Of a stretch of DNA of 64,000 nucleotides, positions 31,401 through 42,600 are shown piece by piece (position 1 is the first letter of the stretch; every line of letters starts with the position of its first letter). Made by a program: the position numbers and the translations under genes. Under the pieces are notes generated by a model, which saw only the letters and a program-made list of their open reading frames with translations, was not told the DNA's origin and searched no databases. This DNA is from Amyelois transitella. Lineage: Eukaryota > Arthropoda > Insecta > Lepidoptera > Pyralidae. The stretch lies in the NCBI RefSeq assembly GCF_032362555.1, contig NC_083526.1, positions 20,001 to 84,000 on the forward strand, read 5' to 3'.

Positions 31401-34400
31401 TAGATGGAGCTGTGCCGTATAAGAACTCGCTATGGTTGTTCGCTATTAAAGCTATAAAACAAAAATGGTCCTTGAATGAATAAGTTCGGAAAAAAAGTGC
31501 AGAGTTTAAGCGACTCCCTCTATCGGTAAGTTGTGAACATTAGTGGTCCTTCGAGCCGGATATAGTTATATATACTGTTTTGCACTTGCGTTAATGTTTA
31601 TGCTTAAGTAGATGACATTACTAATGCAATACCTTGCCTATTTATACATTTAGTGCGTTTTTTAAAAGAGAACCGTCTCTAATCGATGTCTTTCTTTTTT
31701 GACGTCTGTTTAATTCCAAAAATACTTATTCTGCTAAGTGTATCAAATACATTCCTGAAAACCGCATCAAAATCGGTTCAGGGAAACGCGACATAATCGC
31801 GGACAAACATACAGGTCAAACTGAGAACCACGTTTTTTTTGAAGGCAACTAAAATGTGAATTGAGGAAACGAAAGCTATGACTCACAGCGAGAAGGGGAA
31901 GCAGTCCCCGGCGGGCTCCGGCGCGGGCTGCGCGGGGTCGCGCACCAGCCGCAGCGCGAGCGGCGCGCGCGGCCACGCGTGGTGGAAGCCGGGCTCCGCG
32001 CCGCGCCGCGCGCCCAGCGCCCACACCGCGTGCGCCGGCGCAGACGTCGCCCACTCCAGGTCCATGCTGTCCTCTGCCGACAGAACAAGCTGCCCAATAT
32101 CCGTACCATACCAACCCCTCCAAGTGAAAGGATACACTTATAAACGTGGGATTCCTCTTGCAAGCGACGGGCTAGCAACCTGTCACTATTGCGATCTCAA
32201 TTCCATCATTAAGCCGTACAGCTGAACGTGACTCTTCAGTCTTTTCAAGACTGTTGGCTCTGGCTACCCCGCAAGAGAGACTATAGAGAGATACATATAG
32301 ACGTCACTATATGTATATATGTAACAATGGGTGTAATTACTTGAGGAATATGTAAGCGCGTGCACCATTGTAAATCTCAAAGGAAAATTGATGCCGGACT
32401 GCGACTAGTAGACAGGCGGCTAGTGCAGTAAACTAACACAAAAGTCTCTGAATTGATAGTTATAGACAACCTTCAATTTGAGAATGCCAAAATAAAGTTT
32501 GAAGAACATTTCACGTGATCTGAGGGACATAATACCTAGTTCCGAGCACCCGTACCTGGTTTGAGCGAGCGGCGGTAGGTGACGCGCGTGAGCCCGTCCG
32601 CGCGCTGCGCGCTGAACACCTGGTTGGAGTCGAGCCCGCCCAGCTGCGTGTCGCGGCACACGCCCACCCACTGGCCCAGCACGTGGACGCACTGCAACAT
32701 GTATAACGCAATTGGATAATAAATGTAGCGACATCTCCACACGAAACGCCATCAGCCAATCACAGTGAAGTGTGCCACGCCATCAGCCAATAGGGGCGTA
32801 GAATTTAAATAACGCAATCAAGTTTCTACGAAATGGAATATAACACCTAGCCTGACTGATCTTACCTTTGATGGCAGTCGTTCCATCAATACATCGCTGC
32901 CGCTACACATTTATTCGAAGGAAAATTTGCAGGTTATATTAGATTATGCAAGTATTGATTAACTCGCCTACCATAGATAATTCCAGCGGATTGATTATAG
33001 AAATAGGAATGTCGAGTGGTGCGCCTAACATGACGAGTGGTGACAACAACTCACCGGCGCCAGGGCGGTGATGTTGTAGTCGGTGGCGAACCCGCGCCGC
33101 TGCTCCGGCGAGTAGTGCGCCACCGCCACGTCGGCGCCCAGCATCGACGAGTTGTGCGGACTGCCCGAGATGCCGAACGCCATGTACTCATTGTCCGATA
33201 TCTGATGGTAGGCAACAAACTTTACTCTGATGCAAACATTTACCGGCTGCGAGTAAATGTTTAATAAAAAAGTCACCACACCAAAAACGCATTGTAAGCC
33301 AAAGTAGCAATGTTGTTTGATATTCGGTCCGCGATGTTGTAATCTACCATACCACCCAGTGGGGTGGTATATTATATTTCAAAATCATGGAATGGTGTTC
33401 AAAGTGTTGTACAACATTACAACTTCCAAATTATCGATACGTCCAGTACACTCCTGCGCCGCTCCTGGCCAGCGTTCGGTGTGTAGAGGGCCTTACCGGG
33501 CTAGTTATCAATCTGTATCAAATTGATCGGAACTTTCACAAATTAAGTAATCTTGCAAAGTATGTCATAACAAAAAAGAATAGGACCACTCCATCTCTTT
33601 CTCATGGATGTCGTAAAAGGCGACTAAGGAATAGGCTTACAAACTTGGGATTCTTTTTTAGGCGATGGGCTAGCAACCTGTTACTATTTGAATCTCAATT
33701 CTATCATTAAGCCAAATAGCTGAACGTGGCCACTCAGTCTTTCCAACACTGTTGTCTCTGTGTACCCGGCAAGGGATACAGACGTGCCCATATGTATGTA
33801 CCTTGGCGGCCAGCTCGATGGTGATCTGGTTGCCGAACACCTCCCACGACACCTGGAAGTCGCGGTGCAGCTGCTTGCAGTTCGGCAGCGACGACCTTCG
33901 CGGGAAACAACATATCATTGTAACATGTAGCTTTAGTGGCTGTCATAGTGTTGGGGATGACCAAAAAGGTTGGGTCTAAAAATGACTATGTCATTCTAAA
34001 TTTTTTTTATAGTGTTTTGTGGGTCTCTTTTTATCAGTGGACAAGTAAAGACCGTATTTTGGCAATCTTTGTATTTAATTTAATTTCTGGAACAAGGAGA
34101 GGGTCTACCGGGCATAACGAATCCATAACAGTAAGGTGGTGTATGGGGAGTGAAACATTACAGAAAACGGTATAATAATTAATGTGATAAATTCGAAGCG
34201 ACATTAATTTTCAACCCAAATAAATAAGCTAATGTTTAATACTATAATTGAATCCCTAAGTGTTATTTAAAGAAAATAACGATACTTTAAACAAAAAGTG
34301 GTTCAACTCTCCCTGACTTCCCCTATATCTGGCTGGTTTCAAATATCAAAACACAACCCAACTCTCTGGGATTGAAATTTGTCATTTAGTAAAAGAAAAA

Positions 34401-36981
34401 AGAACTACAATTTATTTATCTTTGAAGAAAATTGAAAATAATAATTGAACACCCTAAAGACGTGACTGACTTGTAGGGATGCGTGTGCGCAGGCGCGGGC
34501 GGCACGTTGAGGTCGGCGGGCAGCAGCGCCGCCGCCAGCGCCGCGCGGCCGCCCGCGTCCCACACGGCCAGCCAGTCCACGTCGAACACCGTGAGCCCGC
34601 CCGGCAGCGACAGCGTCACGTCCTCGCCGGCGTACTTGCGCAGCGGCTCCAGGCTGGGGGACCAATTCTGATTTACATAGCTTTAAAAACGAGTCTGAAA
34701 CAGTTTGCTTGCTTGATCTACACACAGTTCGACATTTCTCTGAACAAGTTTATATGAACAACTTAAATGTTTTGTGTTATACTTATTTGAATTGTATTGC
34801 TTCTCGGTCAAATAATGACATGAACGTTGTTTATTGATAATCCTTTCAGAAGGTTTGGAATATTCTGTATTCCTTGTTAAGTAACATAATGTCTTTTGAA
34901 TTTATAAATTTTTTTGAGACAGTTCTCCTTGTCATAGGAGACATAGACGTGATTGTGTCCGTATAGTCCACTCACTATCCGCCCTCGTCGGGGATCTGGC
35001 GGCCGTGGGGCGAGGGCTGCGCGCCGCTGCCCGTCCAGAAGTACACCTCCTCCCCGCTGCCGTCGTAGCGGAACTCGGGGATGCTGGAATGTCATTATTT
35101 ATTTCATTATTTTTGCACAGATTTTATCAAAAAGCTCTGCTGTAACAGTTTTTTCTTTAATATCTTCCTATTAGTTTGCCTAGAGTCTACTTAAACCTTC
35201 AAACAAACTCACAGCAACGTAACAGCGTCCAACACCCGTATGGGCTGACTGGCCACGGGCGGCGCGGCGCCCGAGTTGGCGGCCGCCAGCGAGCCGATGG
35301 TCCGCGGGGCCGGGGGCTCGAACTCGTCCGGGACGTACACGTCTCCGAAGGCGTTCTGGCTCCTGATGTCGTAGATCGCTAGCCACTTGATGCGCGAGAG
35401 TCGCTTGCCTTCGGGCAGTTTGAGGCGGATCTCCGCGTCGTGGTAGCGCTCGAGGATGTTGGTTCTGGAAAGAGATGATCAGTAGAAACGTACATCATAA
35501 TTATTTAAATATTGTTTAGGATTACTGTGTCTAGATCTCATGATAAATGACGTCATAAACATTAAATAATTTATCAGACTTCCCAAAGTTATAAATGACT
35601 AATTCAAGTTACCAACCAAACATAAAATTTAATGCCATCATTAAGCCATCCAGTTGATTGTGACATTCAAGACTGATCTGGAATGGCTCTATCTACCCCG
35701 TAAGGGATAAGGCCGTGATCTAAGTATGGTTGTATAGATTTTACCGATCCTTTCTGGCTTTAACTTTTACTTATTATTTATACCTGCTGTTAGTAGGGAT
35801 AGCTACAGTGTGTAGACACCAAGAAGTTACCAAGCGACCTGTGATTTAATGATAAGTTAATGAATATTTGTAATTAGTGATTTGAAGTTTGCTAAACGAC
35901 ACTAGTTTGCAATGTTGTCAAACTAGATTATTGCACTATAAAAATGAATTCACACAAAAATTATGACAGCACTCTTTAGAATGTTCTAATAAGAAATCTG
36001 GTTTAGGCACAGGTAACATCTTGTGTGGACAACAATGGCATTTTTTAACATTATCATTTCCCAGGGCTTGTTTGCGAAGAGTTGTGGATGTAAGAATACT
36101 GAAATAAAGAAAATATTAAGCTGATGAGTCTGGTCACTTACTTGCCATACTCATTGGGCACTATAAACCCCTGCGGGCCAGGCCGGCCCGCGTCTCCGGC
36201 CCAGAAGAATGTGTCCTCGCCAGTGCCGTCATAGTTGAAGTTGACCAGCAGCAACGTGTGGTCGTCCACCGCAAACACATCTCCTGATACCTGAAAATGT
36301 GGTTTATTTGTAATGTTTTGTATAATATTATGAGAGTGTAGAAGCTTTTATTACACTTTTGTTCATCTACAAGCCAAAAGGTTGACTAAAATCAAGCCTA
36401 GAATATGTTTATTTCTCTCAAATATGTTTTTGAAGTCTCCTGGTGTATGACATCAACGGAAAGACACTAGTTTACTTCAGTGGAAAATATGACTCAAAGA
36501 GCAGATCGAATAAAACCTATGATTACTTTAGTCTACTCATCTATAAAGAATGAATTAATTGCAGTCTTTGACTTATGTTGCATTCCTTAATATAAGTACT
36601 GTTTTGTTTACACTACAAGGAGTTTAGTTGGATGTTTATATATATTTTTTAATACCTTAAATGTGTACGAATGCATTGAAACAATGGAATGACCTTAAAT
36701 TTCAGAAAGTTGTAGCAACTTTCAATAAGTAACTTTTTTTTTTACAAATATGTAAACAACTTACCAGCATATAAACAGTAATAATATACGTACTTGATGA
36801 TGATATGTGTTGAGATGCCCAATTAGTTTCCCTCTGTAGGGTCCCTCTTCGTCCTGCGCACGACCCTCTAAAACAAGGCAAAGAAGAGAAAGTTACACGA
36901 ATTCATTCACTCAATGTTGCGCCATTCTGAATGCTACTCACCTAAAACGACCGCGAACACTATCACATACACTTTCCACAT
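25463..36981 (-). CDS. knk: Knickkopf, GPI-anchored chitin-organising protein
   Basis: Fourteen exons join in frame on the minus strand: 36981-36942, 36867-36794, 36290-36142, 35464-35213, 35083-34976, 34653-34471, 33895-33802, 33201-33055, 32691-32556, 32073-31887, 31315-31120, 30242-30052, 29683-29523 and 25599-25463. They give 684 residues, close to known Knickkopf lengths. In order: signal peptide (MWKVYVIVFAVVL); two DM13 domains (about 39-125 and 160-258; VSGDVFAVDDHTLLL, PEFRYDGSGEEVYFW); a DOMON domain (about 271-394; LPNCKQLHRDFQVSWEVFG); a plastocyanin-like C-terminal region (VLGGNDPHS, SWPDIVYYNSFTHAG); and a hydrophobic tail after IVDRHRRDIARRG fitting a GPI signal. In beetles and flies Knickkopf organises chitin and shields it from chitinases in new cuticle. 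Skeletor shares the domains, but the tail, length and motif wording favour Knickkopf. Intron 13 contains a BEL element. Confidence 0.94.
26080..29160 (-). mobile_element. Recent gag-only BEL/Pao retrotransposon
   Basis: Direct LTRs at 26080-26335 and 28906-29160 differ by a single T indel by eye. GCCAC flanks both sides (26075-26079 and 29161-29165). On the minus strand the 5' LTR is followed at once by TTGGTCCTAACGAGCCG, a primer-binding-like site, and the 3' LTR is preceded by the polypurine tract GGGAGGCGGTA. Between are a leader and gag-protease; the whole element is 3.1 kb and has no reverse transcriptase or integrase. It sits in the last intron of knk in the same orientation as the gene. 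Confidence 0.95.
26491..28282 (-). pseudogene. BEL/Pao gag-protease with one frameshift
   Basis: Two overlapping minus-strand frames, 28282-26780 (500 codons) and 26823-26494 (109 codons), together form one gag-protease product broken by a frameshift near 26800-26820. The first holds the DUF1759 gag region (SSIPFFSGKYEEWTTFRNLF), cysteine knuckles (CFNCLGGNHTVIDC, CRICMKRHHSLLH) and the protease aspartate in RALIDQGSQSSFITES. The second holds the end of the DUF1758 protease domain up to FGWIVTG, followed by a stop. The frameshift could be a mutation or a programmed shift, but no slippery site was identified. The end point matches where pol would begin, so the polymerase part was lost cleanly. 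Confidence 0.88.
30554..30816 (-). mobile_element. SINE-like family A, full copy with 11-bp duplication
   Basis: Read on the minus strand it starts GTGCCGTGTGGTTCCCGGCA and ends in (TATG)n. TTCTATTCTAA flanks it on both sides (30543-30553 and 30817-30827). The target duplication and simple tail indicate retroposition. No clear tRNA-type A and B boxes were recognised, so its polymerase III origin is unproven. It lies in a knk intron. Confidence 0.85.
30862..30965 (+). repeat. Non-LTR 3' UTR fragment
   Basis: ATGCTGCAGTGCAGTTTGTT and CGCTTCTTCTGCACTGACGC match, in reverse orientation, the 3' UTR of the element at 6233-6960. Confidence 0.6.
31368..31575 (+). repeat. BEL/Pao LTR and primer-site relic
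   Basis: Contains CTAGATGGAGCTGTGCCGTA, comparable to the LTR at 17279, and ends with TGGTCCTTCGAGCCGGA, the primer-binding-like motif that follows BEL LTRs in this window. No gag follows. Lies in a knk intron. Confidence 0.6.
32144..32325 (+). repeat. SINE-like family A, 5'-truncated copy
   Basis: GGGCTAGCAACCTGTCACTA, then CAGTCTTTTCAAGACTGTTG, ending in TATGTATATATGTA. In the knk intron between exons 9 and 10. Confidence 0.7.
32746..32791. repeat. Two 15-bp direct repeats with CCAAT
   Basis: ACGCCATCAGCCAAT occurs at 32746-32760 and again at 32777-32791, in the knk intron between exons 8 and 9. Significance unknown. Confidence 0.6.
33571..33800 (+). mobile_element. SINE-like family A copy touching a splice donor
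   Basis: Runs from AAAAAAGAATAGGACCACTC to the tail CATATGTATGTA, lacking the GTGCCGTGTGG head. Its last tail base, 33800, lies directly beside knk exon 7 (33895-33802 on the minus strand), so the minus-strand donor GT is formed by 33801 and 33800. Confidence 0.8.
33960..34440. other. knk intron between exons 6 and 7
   Basis: AT-rich; no repeat or coding segment recognised. Confidence 0.5.
35632..35740 (+). repeat. SINE-like family A, tail fragment
   Basis: ATGCCATCATTAAGCCATCC and CTACCCCGTAAGGGATAAGG, ending near GTATGGTTGTA. In the knk intron between exons 3 and 4. Confidence 0.6.
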
Positions 36982-37264
36982 TATCAACACGACTTATCAC
37001 ACAAGTATTTATTGAAAACTTTCTCTTAGCTACGGGAAATACATTTTTAACTTGAACTTTTATCACTGACTAAAAGTGCACTCGTATAACTTAGCTTCCG
37101 GTTACTGACATTACTGACAGCTGACAGCTCAGCTGACCTTGTAGGGGGTCCCTGATTGGTCGAGCACAGTGACGTTAAGCCAATCACAGCCGAGTAACTT
37201 TCACTTTAAGTTGAACGGTGTTTCCACTTACAAAAAATTACGGTGTTTAAAATATAGAGAACTT
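36982..37264. promoter_or_regulatory. Likely knk promoter region
   Basis: The 280 bp upstream of the knk start contains a GATTGG (an inverted CCAAT) at about 37154 and CCAATCAC near 37180, which may be CCAAT-type sites. The transcription start is not identifiable. The assignment rests on position. Confidence 0.35.
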
Positions 37265-37525
37265 TCTTTTATTCCCGGCTTCACCTGCGCGAATTAAGCG
37301 CCACCTACACGCGTGAACTTAGCGTCACCGACAAAAGATATAGGTTTTTTTAAATATTATTTTAAATTTTGAATATAAGGAACTTTACTTTTACTGGGAT
37401 AAAATGTATACCCTATGTCCTTCTCCACACTCTGAATTCTATGAACGCAAAATTTCAGAAAGATTAGGTCAGTAGATACGAATGAAGATAATTTACTTTC
37501 GCATTTATAATAATAAATAAATATA
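37265..37525 (+). repeat. RTE-like 3' end relic
   Basis: TTCCCGGCTTCACCTGCGCG to TTCGCATTTATAATAATAAA, the same outline as 16290-16690. Confidence 0.5.
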
Positions 37526-37869
37526 TACCGGACAATTTATATACATTGAGTTAGTTTCGAAGTAAGTTCGAAACTTGTGTTATGAGATACTAATTCAACA
37601 ATACCACATTTTATAATAAATTTTATATATCAAATTCTCGTGTCACAATATTCGTTCACGTACTCCTCCGAAACGGCTTGACCGATTTTTATGAAATTTT
37701 GTGAGCATATTGAGTAGGTCTGAGGTAGGTCTGATTTATTTTTCATACTCCTTAGTGATAGGGTTGTCCACCCTTAACATTATTTAAACTAGAACTAGAA
37801 ATTACTTAAAAAATATTTATATAGCAAAATAACGTTTGCCGGGACAGCTACTGATTTTATAGATAATCA

Positions 37870-37970
37870 TCCAAGACCCAGGCCAATCAGGAACAGTTCG
37901 GTTCTCATCATATCCTGGCCGGGATTCGAACCTGGGACGTCCGGTGTCACAGAGGCCGTCAAAATATAAG
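37870..37970 (-). repeat. tRNA-derived SINE fragment
   Basis: The minus strand reads CCAGGTTCGAATCCCGGCCA, containing a good tRNA-type B box (GGTTCGAATCC). It is part of a short retroposon rather than a foldable tRNA. Confidence 0.5.
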
Positions 37971-38027
37971 TTGGGATTGGGATTATTTTATAAGTCGGTA
38001 AGTTGTTAGTATGTACTTCGACGTATA

Positions 38028-38264
38028 TACATACATACATATGGTCACGTCTATATCCCTTGCGGGGTAGACAGAGCCAACAGTCTTGAAAAGACTGAAT
38101 GGCCACGTTCAGCTAGTAGTATTCAAATAGCGACAGGTTGCTAGCCCATCGCCTAAAAAAGAATCCCTAGTCTATCCCTTAGTCGCCTTTTACGACATCC
38201 ATGGGAAAGAGATGGAGTGGTCCTATTCTTTTTTGTATTGGTGCCGGGAACCACACGGCACACC
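38028..38264 (-). mobile_element. SINE-like family A, near-full copy
   Basis: Reverse orientation: (CATA)n at the left, CGCCTTTTACGACATCCATG in the middle and GTGCCGGGAACCACACGGCA at the right. Confidence 0.8.
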
Positions 38265-38269
38265 AACGT

Positions 38270-38860
38270 GATTGAAAGCAAACTTCTTCTTCATCATCAA
38301 CTCCAATCTTCCCCATCATGACTCCTCACTGTGCAAGCGGCAACAAGTCAGCAACTGGGTATCGCAGCAGGTCCTTCGCAGCCGACCCACACTCTCGTTG
38401 ACTTCAGTCACCGACGCGTCTACCGCAGCCCACGCCTAAATCTCATCAGCGGCGTCTCTCTCTCCATCATGGCAGCTCTGCACCATATCTACCGGCGCCA
38501 ACATGTCGACTTCGCTCTCACACCGTCTCGACCCACTGCAGACTACGAGCATCTCTACTTCAGGTTCACTGTAAGACAACCTGGCACTTGCAAGCTTCAA
38601 CACGCACAGATTGTACAACAACGTCATGACATCAAACCTCCATACTTTCACGCGACGCTATCAGCCAAAAACAGCGAAAAGTCTAAATCGCGCAAGCAAA
38701 GATTTTCAGGGATTGGAGCACATATATAACCTTCGACACAACATCGTCTGCCGCGCGGTTCCCCAGGCATCACACCAGCCTGGCGGACGATCTTCCCTGT
38801 GTGGCGGTCGAGCCCGTTGCCATCGTCGCTCCCGCTACACAGGCGTTTATAGGTACATTT
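38270..38860. other. GC-richer block of unknown nature
   Basis: A stretch of about 600 bp between knk and Skeletor that is clearly less AT-rich than its surroundings. A 132-codon frame (38331-38729) exists, but its translation resembles no family recognised and it has no splice or codon support. It may be a decayed retroelement or regulatory DNA. Confidence 0.35.
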
Positions 38861-38949
38861 TATTTTTACGTAAAAACTGTAATTACTGGTACCGACATTG
38901 GTGTTGTCTTATCTTACATTTTTTTCCATGGGAGCGAACCCTATCTCTC

Positions 38950-39290
38950 TGGAGCACAAGGCCGAGGCGTGCCTTTCTGACTATGATCTAGGATTGGATG
39001 AGTCAGGTTTTTACACGAAGAGACTCCCTTCTGACCTACGTTACCTTTGCAGGGGAATCTAGCCCGTATTTGATCATGGTCACATATTTATTTGCCTGAA
39101 TGTGCAGGTTTTCTTACGATGTTTTCCGTCACTGTAAGAGCAAACCTTGAAAGATAGCATTGTGAGGAAAGCTGCTCATCCGACGCGGTTAGGTCCCCTG
39201 GAAAGCTTGCGGAGGTCGGATGGGAATCGTTTTGTGTAATATTCGTTTCGTACCTAACATACCTAAGATCTGTTATAATTTGAAATATTT
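38950..39290. repeat. Fold-back retroposon
   Basis: TCAGGTTTTTACACGAAGAG through TGCAGGTTTTCTTACGATGT matches the repeat at 61000-61275. A second, reversed portion at about 39195-39235 (GCGGAGGTCGGATGGGAATC) makes part of this copy an inverted repeat. Confidence 0.6.
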
Positions 39291-39667
39291 TTGACATAAA
39301 ATTGCTTATTTAGGTGTAGTTTTCAAAATTGGAGTGTATTGCTTTACTTCGTGATGTAACTATACGTAACGGTGAATGTCAACAATTCTTATAAGTAAGT
39401 TTGGTTGCACCCAAACTCCGAAACGCAATCAACTTTTGGTCCGGTGATCTCACCTCTTTTAGGGTGTGTTAATAATTACAATGATCTAGGAGTCTTTGAT
39501 TAAGATACCGATGCAGATGAGAGGATGTTTGCACAATCGTCGCGCGCGCAGCAAAACCTCTGTGCTTGCGCGCGCGCTCGTCAGTGTAGAGCTGTCGGGC
39601 GCGGAGTTACGGCGCGCGCAGACCCGGGTGAAAGTTGCTAGTGTGTTGAGGAGCTGTTGTGCGCAGC

Positions 39668-42600
39668 ATGAGGATGCAGGCCGCCCTGGCGGTGCTCGCC
39701 ATTGGTGAGTTGCAAAGTTAAATTGCTGATATCTAAGGTTTTCATTTAATTTTGATTTTATTTTTGACTCGAACTACCCCGTAAGGTATTTAGTTGTAAT
39801 TTACAATTTTTCAATGTGTTTAGTAAATAAAACATAGCTGTAAATATATATTAGGTACGGTGTGTATTATTTTAGAAGAAATTAGTGTAACAATTAATGA
39901 AAACTTTTGCATTTTTTCACACCGCCGAATCAAGCTTTGAAGATAACTTTAAGTGGACGAATACTTCATGTAAAATAAGAAAATCTGCGGAGTCTACTCT
40001 CTTAAAAATATATCCGATTGTAACTATTAGGTGCTTACAAAGAGTAAACTGAACTTTAATCTGCTTTTTGCACGCGATCGCGACCGACGCCGATGAAATG
40101 ACGACCTGCGTAAATTAGGGTTAGAAGTATACTAATGAAAAGGTTAAAAGTCTTCTTTGGTACATAACTAAAAATAAAATATAGGTAGTATTAACTGCAA
40201 GTTTTTAGGACTCTAGGAGCGCCCTAGCGCTGCGTTTTTTATAATGTATTTTTTTTCAATATTAATAAAAATAAAAATTAAGAAATTATAGTAATGAATG
40301 TAATTTAAATTTGAAATAGTTTTACATCTCTTTTGGTAAAAGTTTACATCTTCAACAGAGTAAATCAATATTAAATAATTTCCAAAATACGTATACTTTA
40401 TACGTATGGAATCAATATTACATCGTACAGTTTACATTTTTTTTAAAGTAATGGAAGAAAGATATACAATACCTAACTATACGGACTCAAAAATATATGA
40501 ATTAGCGAAGTACCTGTGGAATTGGTACGAGAGCGCGCAACGATCGAGCTACAATAAGCATCAAGTAGCCGCCAAGCACCGCGCGGGCGCGAGCTTTAAG
40601 TTGGAAGCTCACACTGACCGTCAACTTTCACTGGACCGGAAACAATGTAGGTTATATAACCGCATGATCTCATGATAGTTTTTTTGAACTCGTTAGAAAC
40701 TCATCTACGCTACCCGATGGTCGCTCAGCGGAGACACGTTTTCAGAGAAAACTTGTCACATGTGTTCTTTGATATTTGTCGCCCGATTTTTGGTTTTGAT
40801 CCCGTGGTAGGTTTTTTTAAAGTATTAAATTTAAATGAGATGACAATACTTATTCCCAAAATATAGTTAGATGGTGCTGAAATAAAGTATTTTTTGCAAG
40901 TTTCATATGTGATAATATCATGGCTTTCATAACACGATGTTTGAATTTTCCGCTGATATTTCGGGCTTATAGCTCTTGACTTGCAACTGCCTTGTTGTTC
41001 ATACTGGAATCTATACTTCATATTATTTGTGTTTAAGTCTGACTGTTTGTGTATCCATCTGTCACGCCATGATTGCACGGCTAAACTCTGGACCAATTTA
41101 GGTCATTTTAGGTTATTTATCCGAGGTCAAACAGGTTAGATACTTTGTTTTTCTGAAAATTCTTACTGGAACGGAGACAAGTGGTTGTTTTGGCTGTATA
41201 CGTCTTCTTCTTCCGTCCCTGGTCCTGTTATATGGCGTCGGGTCTCCTAACCTTTCTGCGCCAAGACGTTCGGTCTTGGGTTGTCGATTCTGGCAACTGG
41301 GCTTGCTTTTGGCTGTATAAATACATACATAAAATCACGCCTACATCCCTTTTGGGGAAGACAGAGCCAACAGTCTTTGACGAAACTCTTTCAGCTGTTT
41401 GGTTTCATGGTTTCTAGCCCATCGCCTAAAAGAAAAATCCCAAATTTATAAGCCTATCCCTTAGTCGCCCTTTACGACATCCATGGGAAAGAGGTGGAGT
41501 GGTTCTATTCTTTTTTATATTGGTGCCGGGAACCACACAGCTTTATGGATGAGACTAGTAATAATTCGCCAAAACAAGTCTAATTTGAAAATTCTGCTAC
41601 TACAGAGTAAAAAGGAGGTCGCGAGAGCAGGTCGTGCTATGCTCTGTGACAACGCCAATGGGTCAAGTTAGTGTCGTACGAACAAACGGCGCTGGACTTA
41701 GATCCGCGGAATGTTGGCGCCGGCGCCGAGCCGTGAGTCACGAGAGATAGCGGGCGGGAACGTACCTTGTCAAACGTGGGTTGGGTTCCCCTGCTAAGGT
41801 TGTAGATGTCCGACGGGAGTCAATTTATGTACAAATACAAATTTTCTTTATTAAAAAATTACATATCTAGTAGAAACATACATTTAAGCAAAGGCGGACT
41901 TATCGCTTAGCAATCTCTTCCAGCCAATCTTTGGTAGTGAAAGGTAAAACATGGAACCGCGTCAGCAGTATACTTAATAGATATTAGTGTATAATAAATA
42001 ACCTACATACATAAACTATGTAAAAAACTAACTCGACCAATCCAAAATTACGGTGAAAAGGTGAAGGATGTGACTTGGATAAACACGCGAGGAGGAAGAA
42101 AAAGAGAGAAATTTCGAACATATTAAAAGGATACATAAATATTCGCCGCCGCCTTCCTGGACGGGTAGGTAGAGTATCTCGCCGTGTACCACGGTTTTCT
42201 TTAATCAATACTCGAATTCGTTAGCACGCTGCTATTTTGATGTTTATATCCGGTGCCGGCAAATAGGTTAAGAGTATTTTATTAAAAATAAGTTGTTAAC
42301 CAACATAATCACACCATAATGATATGATGTTTAACAACATATTGTAAGGACTAATTAAAATAATACATTTTCCGCCCGTCGCCCGTGTTTTAAATACCGT
42401 CTTGGCGACCACTACATGACATTTCGCCGAAGCGAACCTCGGCTTTGAAAAATAAACAAAAATGTGCATGTTTCTGCACATTACCGTCACCTTCGTCTAT
42501 TTATAACGAAACACAATCAAAACAAAATACAAGCCGTACATTTTTCCATAAATAAATGTCTGGCACAAAACAACTCCGTACAAGAAATACATTTTGAAAA

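Noticed and set aside
25463-36981. Calling the minus-strand DM13/DOMON gene Skeletor
   Set aside because: Length, motif wording across DM13 and DOMON, and the C-terminal hydrophobic tail fit Knickkopf better; the plus-strand gene has the Skeletor-type sequence.
38331-38729. 132-codon plus-strand frame between knk and Skeletor
   Set aside because: No recognisable domain, no splice support and no homology that I can see; kept only as a GC-richer block of unknown nature.
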